This document shows positions 9,129-15,997 of a stretch of 21,260 nucleotides of DNA, one piece after another. The stretch comes from Candidatus Sabulitectum sp. (lineage in GTDB: Bacteria > Fermentibacterota > Fermentibacteria > Fermentibacterales > Fermentibacteraceae). The notes under the pieces are model-generated. The model did no database searches, was not told the DNA's origin, and worked only from the letters and a program-made list of their open reading frames with translations. A program made the position numbers and the translations under genes. Where the stretch lies: NCBI GenBank assembly GCA_023145935.1, contig JAGLDB010000012.1, positions 1 to 21,260 of the forward strand. Reading direction: 5' to 3'. How positions within the stretch are numbered: position 1 is the first letter of the stretch; every line of letters starts with the position of its first letter.

Positions 9129-9575
9129 CTAGATCTTACTGTAAACTGTAAGCCTGCCTTTTCGCTCACCACGGAGAATACCCTGCTTGACCAGACGGCG
9201 AAGGGTGTTCTTCACGTTGAGATCACCAAATCGTCTGAATTTACCCAGCACCTTGGACTCTGATCGTGGCAGATGGCAGTAATCAACGATCTCGGACGAT
9301 ATGATCCCGGCTCCGGGAGGGAGAGCTTTCCCGGGGTAGATCACTGTTTTTCCCGGATTCCAGTCTTCCTGTTTGTAAGAGAGATTGTCTTCGCTGGTTT
9401 TCAGGAGTTTCAACAGGGCAGTCTTGATCCTTCCCCCTTCACCACCGGATCCGTACCCGTGGATAACAGAAATTGGTGAAAGATCCCCCCTCTTCACTCT
9501 TTCGTTGTAGTGCTTAACGAAAATATCAATGGCTTCAACAACCTGATAGCCGTGAAGATCTATTTCAGTCTTCAC
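9129..9575 (-). CDS. Smr-domain protein with C-terminal winged-helix-like region
   Basis: A 148-residue protein. Residues 1-85 carry the small MutS-related (Smr) signatures: IDLHG at 5-9 and VIHGYGSGGEGGRIKTAL from 37, the family's DLHG and HGxG-type motifs. Smr domains are nucleic-acid binding modules, often nucleases, in MutS2 and standalone proteins. Residues about 90-148 are different, with LNVKNTLRRLVKQGILRG followed by a short basic beta hairpin, which reads like a winged helix-turn-helix. The start is GTG at 9575, overlapping the acetyltransferase stop (GTGA), with AAGG 6 nt upstream. It is the last gene of the smpB operon. The Smr assignment is firm; the tail is an inference. Confidence 0.85.
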   Translation of the reverse strand: MKTEIDLHGYQVVEAIDIFVKHYNERVKRGDLSPISVIHGYGSGGEGGRIKTALLKLLKTSEDNLSYKQEDWNPGKTVIYPGKALPPGAGIISSEIVDYCHLPRSESKVLGKFRRFGDLNVKNTLRRLVKQGILRGERKGRLTVYSKI

Positions 9576-10120
9576 GATAAACCTTGAAAGTCAGCTTTAA
9601 GCAATCCGTACACTGATGCGCTCAGGTACTCATCATCTTTCAGGTATTCTTCCCGCAGAATACCTTCTTTTGTGAATCCAATTTTCTCAAGCACCCTGCC
9701 GGAGGCCGGATTATGCTGGAAGTGCCTTGAGGTTATCTTGTGAAGTCCCATTTCCCCGAAGGCGTATTTTACCATAGCAGCGGCTGCCTCTGAACAGTAA
9801 CCCCTATTCCAGTATGCCTTTCCCAGCCAGTAGCCCAGTTCACCACGGTTGTGCGTCTGTGAAACTGATAATCCAACTACGCCGATTAACTCACTGCTCT
9901 TCAGGGCTACTGCAAGTTCCAGCCCTTCACCCCTGTAGAATTTCAATAAGTGACTGGAGATCCACTCTACTGCATTTTTTTCAAGGTATGGGTGAGGCAT
10001 GCCCATGGTGTTTCTGTACACTTCATCTGAGCCGGCGTTTTCTTTTACAAATAAAGCTTCTTCAATTCTGAAAGGTCTCAGGATCAGTCGCTCTGTCTCT
10101 ATAACAGGAGGATGCTTCAT
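9572..10120 (-). CDS. GNAT-family N-acetyltransferase, RimJ/RimL type
   Basis: A 182-residue acetyltransferase of the RimJ/RimL subgroup, which acetylates protein N-termini or small amines using acetyl-CoA. It begins with the usual IETERLILRPF strand. The acetyl-CoA site is WLGKAYWNRGYCSEA (about 98-112), with the conserved Asn-rich stretch HNPASGRVLEKIGF (136-149) and the terminal YGLLKADF strand. I choose the ATG at 10120: it makes an ATGA overlap with the methyltransferase stop and AAAGGA lies 6 nt upstream. An ATG at 10138 would add six residues inside the previous gene. The substrate is unknown. Its place behind rph, rdgB and the methyltransferase suggests co-expression rather than a shared pathway. 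Confidence 0.88.
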   Translation of the reverse strand: MKHPPVIETERLILRPFRIEEALFVKENAGSDEVYRNTMGMPHPYLEKNAVEWISSHLLKFYRGEGLELAVALKSSELIGVVGLSVSQTHNRGELGYWLGKAYWNRGYCSEAAAAMVKYAFGEMGLHKITSRHFQHNPASGRVLEKIGFTKEGILREEYLKDDEYLSASVYGLLKADFQGLS

Positions 10121-10731
10121 CTCGCTTCCTTTCTGCATGCAACTATTTTATTCGCTGCATGAACATGATGAATTCTACCGGGGTGCTCATCCTCAAATAT
10201 GTAGCTTTTCTGTAGCAGCAATTCCCAGTGGGAATATATTGAAAAAAGCTCCCCTTCCTGAAAGAGTCCGATAAAGAAATCTTCCATATCAGAAGATGCA
10301 GGAACAGAATCTGTGAAAACCGTTACTGCGTTATAGCCCCCTGGTAAGGTGTGTTCCTGTATTTGCGCTATAAGCTTCCTCCACTGCACCCTCTCCAACA
10401 GATGCAGAGATCCGTGAGCGACAATAAAATCAAATTTCCCTTGGATCTGATACCCACTCATATCTGCAACCACAGTTTGAATAAATACTCCGCAGTCCTG
10501 AGTCAGTGTGCGCAGTTTTCCGATTCCCGCTTCTGATATATCCACAGCTGTCACATCAAAACCTGCTTCAGCAAGAGGAATAGCGTTTCTGCCGTCACCG
10601 CAGCCCAGGTCAAGTACTCTTGCCCCGGCAGGAAGCAGTTTCATCAGGTCAATGATCTCATCACTGGCAGTTCCACCAAAGCTCTTTGCTTTAACACTTG
10701 AATAGGATTCTTCCCAGAATGGCTTTTTCAA
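10117..10731 (-). CDS. Class I SAM-dependent methyltransferase, TehB-like
   Basis: A 204-residue soluble methyltransferase. SAM-binding motif I is VLDLGCGDGRNA at 39-50, the acidic end of strand 2 is VTAVDIS at 60-66, and VVADM at 87-91 fits motif II. The arrangement and length resemble TehB-type enzymes (tellurite or thiol methylation), but the substrate cannot be read from sequence. The start is TTG at 10731, directly abutting the rdgB stop (TGATTG), without a good Shine-Dalgarno site, so initiation probably depends on termination of rdgB translation. The next in-frame Met is residue 30, which would cut into the fold. The stop overlaps the acetyltransferase start. Confidence 0.8.
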   Translation of the reverse strand: MKKPFWEESYSSVKAKSFGGTASDEIIDLMKLLPAGARVLDLGCGDGRNAIPLAEAGFDVTAVDISEAGIGKLRTLTQDCGVFIQTVVADMSGYQIQGKFDFIVAHGSLHLLERVQWRKLIAQIQEHTLPGGYNAVTVFTDSVPASSDMEDFFIGLFQEGELFSIYSHWELLLQKSYIFEDEHPGRIHHVHAANKIVACRKEAR

Positions 10732-11319
10732 TCAGGAAATACTTTTGAGGAACTCATTGAGTTTCTGCATGGCCCGGGCGCGGTGAGAGACCCTGTTCTT
10801 CTCCTCGATGGTGCATTCTGCAAAAGTCTTATTCAGCTCTGTGGAGAAAAATACAGGATCGTAGCCAAAACCCTCTCTGCCTGAATGATTCTCTGTAATT
10901 ACGCCCTCCACAACACCATGAAAAAGATGCTCTTCCCCGTCTGGAGTAACAAGAGCAATTACAGTCTGGAATGAAGCCCTTCTGTTGCTGTTTCTTTCTC
11001 CGTTAAGAGCATTAAGCAGCTTCTTGGTGTTGTCGCGGTAGCTGCATTTCTCTCCAGCATACCTGGCAGTATAAACACCTGGAGCATCGCCCAGAGCCCA
11101 TACAAAAAGCCCTGTATCATCAGCTATTGCAGTTCTCTTTGTAGCTTCTGCGGCTGCTCTTGCCTTCAGAAGAGCATTGGCTTCAAGAGTAAGGCCGGTT
11201 TCTTCAACATCCCAGCCGGGAATGATCTCACCTATGGCAACAATATCACCATGGTTGATGAGTTTTTTAAGCTCTTTCAGCTTATCTTTGTTGGCAGAGG
11301 CAAGAACCATATCTCTCAT
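10732..11319 (-). CDS. rdgB: XTP/dITP diphosphatase (RdgB/HAM1 family)
   Basis: A 195-residue enzyme that hydrolyses non-canonical purine nucleoside triphosphates (ITP, dITP, XTP) to monophosphates, keeping them out of DNA and RNA. Family motifs are clear: SANKDKLKEL at 8-17, IADDTGL at 65-71 with catalytic Asp68, DAPGVYTARYAG at 78-89, GFGYDPVF at 150-157 and SHRARAM at 178-184. The length is normal. The ATG at 11319 overlaps the rph stop (ATGA) and has GGAG 4 nt upstream. A second ATG three codons later is less well placed. rph followed by rdgB is a widespread bacterial pair. Confidence 0.96.
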   Translation of the reverse strand: MRDMVLASANKDKLKELKKLINHGDIVAIGEIIPGWDVEETGLTLEANALLKARAAAEATKRTAIADDTGLFVWALGDAPGVYTARYAGEKCSYRDNTKKLLNALNGERNSNRRASFQTVIALVTPDGEEHLFHGVVEGVITENHSGREGFGYDPVFFSTELNKTFAECTIEEKNRVSHRARAMQKLNEFLKSIS

Positions 11320-12050
11320 AACTCTCCTGTAGCAGCCTTCTGAGCTGGAATAACAATTTCCTGTATTGCTTCGATTGCACTTGCTGCCATGGAAAATACC
11401 GTACTATGAGCCACTGGATTTTCTTCAGCCGATGCCTGTATCTCAATGAGCATACCGTCTTCACCTGCAACAATATTCATGTCCATGTCAGCCCTGCTGT
11501 CCTCCTCATAACAAAGATCAAGGAGTGTAGCACCTTTAACAACACCAAGACTCAATGCACCAATGTACTGTTTCCAGGGATCTTTCTCCAGTCTGCCTTT
11601 TGATAGAAGCCTTAAAATTGAAAGGCGAAGGGCAACAACACTTCCCACGATACTGGCCACCCGGGTTCCCCCGTCGGCCACAAGCACATCACAGTCAACT
11701 GTGATGGTCTTGTCAGCCATATCTGCGGTGTTCACACACTGCCTGAGAGAACGCCCGATAAGCCTCTGTATCTCCTGGCTGCGTCCCTTGATACCATTGC
11801 CGGTTCTGTCTCTCCTGATCCTGCGATCACCGCTTCCAGGAAGCATATCGTACTCAGCAGTAACCCAGCCTCTGCCCTTGCCTCTAAGGAACATTGGTAC
11901 TTTGTACTCCACAGTAGCAGAGCAGAGAACTCTGTTCTCGCCCCATGAAACTAGAACACTGCCCTGAGGTCCTGGCTGATAGCCTGTTTCCAGAGAAATA
12001 TCCCTCAAGTGATTCCAGAGCCTGCCATCGATTCTACCGGTTTCATTCAT
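11316..12050 (-). CDS. rph: Ribonuclease PH
   Basis: A 244-residue 3'-5' phosphorolytic exoribonuclease that trims tRNA 3' ends and takes part in rRNA and RNA turnover, acting as a ring-shaped hexamer. Diagnostic stretches include GWVTAEYDMLPGSGDRR, GRSQEIQRLIGRSLRQC, TVDCDVLVADGGTRVAS and LDLCYEEDSRADMDMNIV, the last with the acidic residues used for metal binding. The first ATG of ATGAATGAAACC is in frame. The ribosome site is weak. There are 35 bp between it and the upstream GerMN-like gene, the largest gap in this operon. The stop overlaps rdgB. Confidence 0.97.
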   Translation of the reverse strand: MNETGRIDGRLWNHLRDISLETGYQPGPQGSVLVSWGENRVLCSATVEYKVPMFLRGKGRGWVTAEYDMLPGSGDRRIRRDRTGNGIKGRSQEIQRLIGRSLRQCVNTADMADKTITVDCDVLVADGGTRVASIVGSVVALRLSILRLLSKGRLEKDPWKQYIGALSLGVVKGATLLDLCYEEDSRADMDMNIVAGEDGMLIEIQASAEENPVAHSTVFSMAASAIEAIQEIVIPAQKAATGEL

Positions 12051-12085
12051 TCTGTTACCAATCCTGTATCTGTTTCATTGTGTAT

Positions 12086-12703
12086 TTACCTGCTGGAGGG
12101 TACTCCTCTTACAGGAATGCCTTCTTCAAATCCCTCAAGAATTTCACCTGCAACAAAAGGGAAAAGAACTGTATACGAGATGAAGCGACCTTCAATTGTT
12201 CGTACAATACCCTGCCAGTCACCTGGTTTTGGCAAGTCTACAAAACAGGTATCACCACTTGCAAAAACCCATATCCGCTCAATCTCAACAGGTTCAAACC
12301 CACTGCAATCAGCCCACAGTTCAACAAGAAGTTGAAGCTCAGTATTTCTGGAACCCATTTCTGGTGATTCCTGAAGAGAGTCAAGTATTGCATCTGAATT
12401 CTCTGATACAAAAATTGAGCAGGGCGTAGTTTTCCAGTCTGGAGCCCAGGCGGATGAACCGGTTTCCAAAACAGGAGCAGAAGCAACCTCAGGCATAACC
12501 ACTGCTTCCATATTCTCTTCGTTTGCCGGGGTATCAGATGTTGAAACACTTTCTTCAGTTTCAAGACCCATCTTTTTGTTTATGCTGTCCATAACCAGCT
12601 TCGCGGAAACACCCATGAGAACTGCAACAACAACCACAATTATAAAAGACCTGATAATCCTCGAAGATTCCAGTCCGGCATTCTTTTTCTTTTTTACAGG
12701 CAA
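12086..12703 (-). CDS. Membrane-anchored, divergent GerMN-like protein
   Basis: A 205-residue protein with a lysine-rich start (KKKK at 4-7), one hydrophobic segment at about 17-34 and a Ser/Glu/Ala-rich linker at about 45-90. This suggests a type II anchor with the domain in the periplasm. The C-terminal part, about 120-200, has a GDTCFVDLP strand and later a GIVRTIEG helix. These resemble the strand-then-helix order of GerMN domains, which are found in sporulation and cell-wall-associated proteins. Position supports this: amidase, GerMN protein, rph, rdgB is a recurring order. The match is faint, so treat it as a proposal. It starts with TTG at 12703, abutting the amidase stop (TGATTG), with GGGAG 6 nt upstream. 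Confidence 0.6.
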   Translation of the reverse strand: MPVKKKKNAGLESSRIIRSFIIVVVVAVLMGVSAKLVMDSINKKMGLETEESVSTSDTPANEENMEAVVMPEVASAPVLETGSSAWAPDWKTTPCSIFVSENSDAILDSLQESPEMGSRNTELQLLVELWADCSGFEPVEIERIWVFASGDTCFVDLPKPGDWQGIVRTIEGRFISYTVLFPFVAGEILEGFEEGIPVRGVPSSR

Positions 12704-13819
12704 TCAATTCTCCCTTTCCGAATATTCAACTATGGACTCAACAATAGCCTGTGCAGCCTTGAAACGGAAGTCCAGCGATTTTAGCCACTGCTCTTCCTCC
12801 GGATTTGATATGAAACCGACTTCAACCAGAACAGCAGGCATATATGCTCCCCGGAGAACATAAAACCCGGCTCTTTTCACACCTCTGTCTCTTCTTACTG
12901 GAAAAGCCTGGCTGAAACTGCTCTGTATGGCTCCGGCCAGATGGCTTGACTGATTCTGAAAAATAGACTGTGCCATATCAGCAAGCAGAAATGATAGAGG
13001 GTCATCGGGTACCGCAGATACATCATCAAGTTCAAGAACATTGTTCTCCAGCATCTCAACTGCTCTGGCATCATCAGTTCTTGCCCGTGACAGGAAGTAT
13101 GTCTCAAACCCGTGAGCAGAACGATTCTCTGCAGCATTACAGTGAATGCTCACGAAAAGATCAGCTCGATTCCTGTTGGCTATCCTGGTTCTTGCTCCAA
13201 GGGATACATATTCATCAACACTTCTTGTAAGGACAATTCTCAGCTCCGGTAATCTGATTCTAAGAAGATCTCTCACCATTAAAGATATCTCAAGCGTCCT
13301 GTCTTTTTCACGGCTGCCTGTTCTTCCAACAGCACCGGGATCCCTGCCGCCATGGCCAGGGTCCAGAACGATACAGTCGAAATCAACCAGCCACGGTGAC
13401 CCCTCACCCCGTTCAAGAGCAGCAAGAACAAGCGAGTCCGACCAGAGCGTTGTGTCCGGCGGAGCCGGTGGAGACTGCCATGCCACAGGCGGAAGAAGTA
13501 CTTCTTCTTCTGCTCTGCCAAAAACTATCATTGATGCAGAATCGCCGCTTAATGCCCAGTCCACAGAGGATATCAACAAGTCAAATTCAATTGTAACACT
13601 GAAAGAGTCAGACGCCAGCATGTCTATCCACAGGGGTAGCGAGAGATTCTCGCTCAGTGCCACAGGTTCATTGAACTCAACTCTTACAGTGTTGCCTGAT
13701 GCCTGAACAACTGGTCTGCAGATGTGCTCTCCTACGAATTCAACAACAACTCCGTCATACCTTGGAAAAAGACTGATGTTGATCAGTGAAAAGATCGAAA
13801 GCAACAGGATACTGTTCAT
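12704..13819 (-). CDS. N-acetylmuramoyl-L-alanine amidase (Amidase_3, AmiC type)
   Basis: A 371-residue secreted amidase that cleaves the lactyl-amide bond between N-acetylmuramic acid and the stem peptide, usually at septa or during cell separation. The N-terminus is a hydrophobic export signal with no early basic residue. Residues about 25-105 form a beta-rich domain that may be an AMIN-like targeting module. The catalytic domain spans about 148-366: VLDPGHGGRDPGAVG with zinc ligand His156, Glu171, His226 in VSIHCNA, and Glu333 in LVEVGFISNP. All four key residues are present. The ATG at 13819 overlaps the smpB stop (ATGA); its ribosome site is poor, so translation is probably coupled. Confidence 0.95.
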   Translation of the reverse strand: MNSILLLSIFSLINISLFPRYDGVVVEFVGEHICRPVVQASGNTVRVEFNEPVALSENLSLPLWIDMLASDSFSVTIEFDLLISSVDWALSGDSASMIVFGRAEEEVLLPPVAWQSPPAPPDTTLWSDSLVLAALERGEGSPWLVDFDCIVLDPGHGGRDPGAVGRTGSREKDRTLEISLMVRDLLRIRLPELRIVLTRSVDEYVSLGARTRIANRNRADLFVSIHCNAAENRSAHGFETYFLSRARTDDARAVEMLENNVLELDDVSAVPDDPLSFLLADMAQSIFQNQSSHLAGAIQSSFSQAFPVRRDRGVKRAGFYVLRGAYMPAVLVEVGFISNPEEEQWLKSLDFRFKAAQAIVESIVEYSEREN

Positions 13820-14286
13820 TGCTCTCGCAGAGAATGCTTCATTGCAGCATCCATTCTTCTCTTGTTGTCACGCTCGGCAATATCTGATCTCTTGTCGTAC
13901 TTTGTTTTACCCTTGCATAGGCCGATCTGAATCTTCGCGCGGCCTCCTGCAGACATATGAACATCTAGAGCAACCAGTGTTATGCCCTTTTCCTCCACTT
14001 TTCTTCTGATCTTCTTCAGCTCTTTTGAATGAGCAAGAAGTTTTCTCTTGCGTTCAGGTTCGTGATTGTCTCTTGCTTCAGGGTACTCGGCGATATGCAT
14101 TCCATGCACCCACAGCTCCAGATCATCATCAAATTGCGCATAGGCTCCCACGAGACTGACTTTTCCGGCTCTGACAGATTTAATTTCACTGCCGGCAAGA
14201 ACAAGCCCCATCTCAATGGATTCCAGTATGTGATAATCATGTCTTGCCCGTCTGTTCCGGGCAATTGTCCTTGCTTTCTCAGTCAT
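13816..14286 (-). CDS. smpB: SsrA-binding protein SmpB
   Basis: A 156-residue RNA-binding protein that delivers tmRNA to stalled ribosomes in trans-translation. It shows the standard motifs: ARHDYHI near 14-20, GLVLAGSEIKSVRAGKVSL near 27-45, ELWVHGMHIAEY near 57-68, and the basic tail GKTKYDKRSDIAERD, which enters the mRNA channel. The ATG at 14286 has AAGGG 5 nt upstream. It is the first gene of the eight-gene minus-strand operon and is divergent from tRNA-Leu. No ssrA gene is visible in this window. Confidence 0.97.
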   Translation of the reverse strand: MTEKARTIARNRRARHDYHILESIEMGLVLAGSEIKSVRAGKVSLVGAYAQFDDDLELWVHGMHIAEYPEARDNHEPERKRKLLAHSKELKKIRRKVEEKGITLVALDVHMSAGGRAKIQIGLCKGKTKYDKRSDIAERDNKRRMDAAMKHSLREQ

Positions 14287-14307
14287 TTACACCCTTTCGA
14301 CAGGAGG

Positions 14308-14316
14308 AATATATCA
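14308..14316 (-). promoter_or_regulatory. Possible extended -10 promoter for the smpB operon
   Basis: On the minus strand this reads TGATATATT, the TG-n-TATAAT pattern with one mismatch, about 20 bp upstream of the smpB start. No convincing -35 exists at the normal distance, which extended -10 promoters can tolerate. It lies back to back with the tRNA promoter. Confidence 0.4.
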
Positions 14317-14323
14317 GGGGGGA

Positions 14324-14351
14324 TTGACTTTTGCACGGGTTTTAGCATAAT
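14324..14351 (+). promoter_or_regulatory. Sigma-70-like promoter of tRNA-Leu
   Basis: TTGACT (14324-14329) is followed after 16 bp by CATAAT (14346-14351), each one mismatch from consensus. Transcription would start near 14358, a few bases before the mature tRNA 5' end. Confidence 0.75.
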
Positions 14352-14370
14352 TGCGCCTGTGAGAGACGAA

Positions 14371-14457
14371 GCCGTGGTGGCGGAATTGGCAGACGCGCTA
14401 GGTTCAGGACCTAGTGAGGGCAACCTTGTGGGGGTTCAAGTCCCCCCCACGGTACCA
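14371..14457 (+). tRNA. tRNA-Leu, anticodon CAG
   Basis: An 87-nt class II tRNA. The acceptor stem GCCGTGG pairs with CCACGGT (first pair G-U, as in some E. coli leucine tRNAs), with discriminator A and an encoded CCA end. The D arm contains GGCGGAATTGGCAGAC. The anticodon arm is CTAGG-TTCAGGA-CCTAG, giving CAG, which reads CUG. A long variable arm (AGGG/CCTT) and the T arm GGGGG-TTCAAGT-CCCCC complete the cloverleaf. It has its own promoter and terminator, so it is a single-gene unit. Confidence 0.97.
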
Positions 14458-14488
14458 AAGGGTCGCAACGAAAGTTGCGGCCCTTTTT
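14458..14488 (+). terminator. Rho-independent terminator of tRNA-Leu
   Basis: AAGGGTCGCAAC-GAAA-GTTGCGGCCCTT followed by a T run. The stem is about 12 bp with one T/G opposition and a GAAA tetraloop, starting immediately after the tRNA CCA. Confidence 0.93.
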
Positions 14489-14700
14489 CTATGTTAGTTG
14501 TATAGCTCAAGTAAACTGAGATGGGGTATACCATGCGTGGAATCGTTTATGGCATGTTCTGTAAATACATTTTTAAAACTATGGACTGAAACAACAAAAC
14601 CTTCTATGCATCCGTACACAGACAAGATTAAAGCACCAGCGTTACTACTGGAAAAGCTTGAAAAACACTTAGTCTGCCTGAATCTTCTTTTGACTGGGAC
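14489..14700. other. Intergenic region, no gene recognised
   Basis: About 210 bp between the tRNA terminator and the end of the rmlC-like gene. It is more AT-rich than its surroundings. An open frame crosses it and runs into the 3' end of the opposite gene, but it lacks a recognisable domain and a good ribosome site. No clear terminator for the minus-strand gene was found here. It may be degraded sequence; nothing can be assigned. Confidence 0.5.
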
Positions 14701-15273
14701 CTATAGTATTCTGCTGTCCTTGAATTCAGGGAGCAATCCATCACTCTGAAGATCCTTTACTGATGGATTGTTCATATCTCTGCTGGAAAGCACTGGATCA
14801 GAAATATCCCACTTAATGTTCAAGTCGGGATCATTCCAGGCAACGCCCTGTTCGTCTCCACCATCGTAGTACCTGTTCACTGCATAGATCAGACTGATAT
14901 CATCCAGCGCAAGAAAGCCGTGGGCAACTCCCGGGGGGATAAGAAGACAGATTGATTTACTGCTGCTTAGTTTTACCGCAACAGTATTCATGAATGTCGG
15001 AGAATCTGTTCTAAGGTCTGCAAGAACGATCTGAAGAGTGCCGGACACGGGAATCCACCAGTCACTCTGCTTGTGATGAAAATGAAGACCTCTTATTGAA
15101 CCCTTCAAGGAACGGGACAGATTCAGCTGAATCTCGTCTCCATAATGAACACCCCCGGGCCATTCTGAACGAAAGACTTCTGTGAAGCTTCCCCTGGTAT
15201 CCGGGAATGTTCTGCATTGTCTGAATTCAACCCCATGGATTTTTCCTGCAAATTGAGCAATATTGAGTGACAT
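14701..15273 (-). CDS. dTDP-4-dehydrorhamnose 3,5-epimerase-like protein (RmlC cupin)
   Basis: A 190-residue cupin of the RmlC family, which epimerises C3 and C5 of dTDP-4-keto-6-deoxyglucose on the way to dTDP-L-rhamnose or related sugars. The active-site pattern is retained: RGLHFHH at 61-67 with catalytic His64, IPPGVAHGF at 112-120, the VNRYYDGGDEQG region with the Tyr136 candidate, WNDPDL at 146-151, and SSRD with Asp166. The length is typical. I choose the ATG at 15273 because AAAGGA lies 4 nt upstream; an in-frame ATG at 15306 lacks a site. No rmlA, rmlB or rmlD is adjacent, so it is an orphan. A related NDP-sugar could be the real substrate. Confidence 0.88.
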   Translation of the reverse strand: MSLNIAQFAGKIHGVEFRQCRTFPDTRGSFTEVFRSEWPGGVHYGDEIQLNLSRSLKGSIRGLHFHHKQSDWWIPVSGTLQIVLADLRTDSPTFMNTVAVKLSSSKSICLLIPPGVAHGFLALDDISLIYAVNRYYDGGDEQGVAWNDPDLNIKWDISDPVLSSRDMNNPSVKDLQSDGLLPEFKDSRIL

Positions 15274-15305
15274 GGATTCCTTTCCAGAGTTTTGACTACT
15301 GTGCA

Positions 15306-15333
15306 ATTATACAAAAGGGATTACAGATGAAAA
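15306..15333 (-). promoter_or_regulatory. Likely promoter of the rmlC-like gene
   Basis: On the minus strand a perfect TATAAT (15306-15311) lies 16 bp from TTTTCA (15328-15333). Predicted transcription starts near 15300, about 27 nt before the ATG at 15273. The -35 overlaps the start codon of the divergent nth gene, so the two genes share a very short regulatory region. Confidence 0.55.
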
Positions 15334-15944
15334 AGGAAGAAAGAGCTGGCATTATCATCAGCGAGCTGAAAAAGCTCTATCCTCACGCGGAATGCATGTT
15401 AAAGTATTCGGGAATCCCGGAAAGACTTGTTGTGGCCACTATACTCTCTGCGCAAACCACCGATGCAGCAGTGAACAGAGTGACACCTCAGCTGTGGAAA
15501 AGGTATTCCACCATGGAGAAACTCTCTTCAGCAGATCTGTCCCATGTGGAGGAACTACTGAAAACCATCGGGCTTTTCAGAAACAAAGCTAAATTCATAG
15601 TAAAAGCTGCAGGATACATGAGGGAATTCGGACTGCAGGATTCCATCGATGAGCTGGTAAAGATTCCCGGAGTGGGCAGAAAAACGGCCAATGTTGTTAT
15701 GGGAGAAATATTCGGGAAACCGGCAATAACTGTTGATACACACGTCAAGCGCCTTTCTGGAAGACTAGGTTTATCCACAAATACTGATCCTGGAAAAATA
15801 GAGCTGGATTTAAAAAAGATCATCCCGGAACAGGAACAAACCATGTTTTCTCACAGACTCATAACACACGGCAGGCAGGTATGCAAAGCCAGAAAACCTC
15901 TCTGCTCAGCCTGTACACTCCGTGATATCTGCCCTTCTTCATAA
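15327..15944 (+). CDS. nth: Endonuclease III, DNA glycosylase/AP lyase
   Basis: A 205-residue base-excision repair enzyme that removes oxidised pyrimidines and cleaves the abasic site. ILSAQTTD at 39-46 is the family signature. The helix-hairpin-helix is KIPGVGRKTANVV at 112-124, with catalytic Lys119, and catalytic Asp137 lies in TVDTHVKR. The C-terminal 4Fe-4S cluster has C186-x6-C193-x2-C196-x5-C202. I start at the ATG at 15327, with AAGGG 7 nt upstream. The open frame reaches back to 15267, but that would overlap the divergent rmlC start and adds non-family residues. A strong terminator follows at once. Confidence 0.97.
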   Translation: MKKEERAGIIISELKKLYPHAECMLKYSGIPERLVVATILSAQTTDAAVNRVTPQLWKRYSTMEKLSSADLSHVEELLKTIGLFRNKAKFIVKAAGYMREFGLQDSIDELVKIPGVGRKTANVVMGEIFGKPAITVDTHVKRLSGRLGLSTNTDPGKIELDLKKIIPEQEQTMFSHRLITHGRQVCKARKPLCSACTLRDICPSS

Positions 15945-15976
15945 AAAGGGAGCCGGTAAAACCGACCCCCCTTTTA
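15943..15976. terminator. Bidirectional rho-independent terminator between nth and the secreted protein gene
   Basis: AAAAAGGG then AGCCGGT-AAA-ACCG then CCC and TTTT form a hairpin overlapping the nth stop codon. A T run follows on either strand, so it can end both nth and the converging minus-strand gene that stops at 15998. Confidence 0.88.
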
Positions 15977-15997
15977 AAACCATTACATCAGAAAGAA

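Noticed and set aside
13570..13819. A signal-peptide-less, cytoplasmic reading of the amidase because the N-terminus lacks basic residues
   Set aside because: The first 18 residues are strongly hydrophobic and the catalytic domain is of the exported Amidase_3 type, so export remains the better call.
14440..14700. A tRNA-Leu 3' end used as an attachment site for an integrated element
   Set aside because: No second copy of the tRNA 3' end, no integrase and no element-like genes are present; normal housekeeping genes follow.
14498..14749. An 83-codon plus-strand open frame after the tRNA-Leu terminator
   Set aside because: No good ribosome site, no recognisable domain, low-complexity AT-rich composition, and its end runs antisense into the rmlC-like coding sequence.
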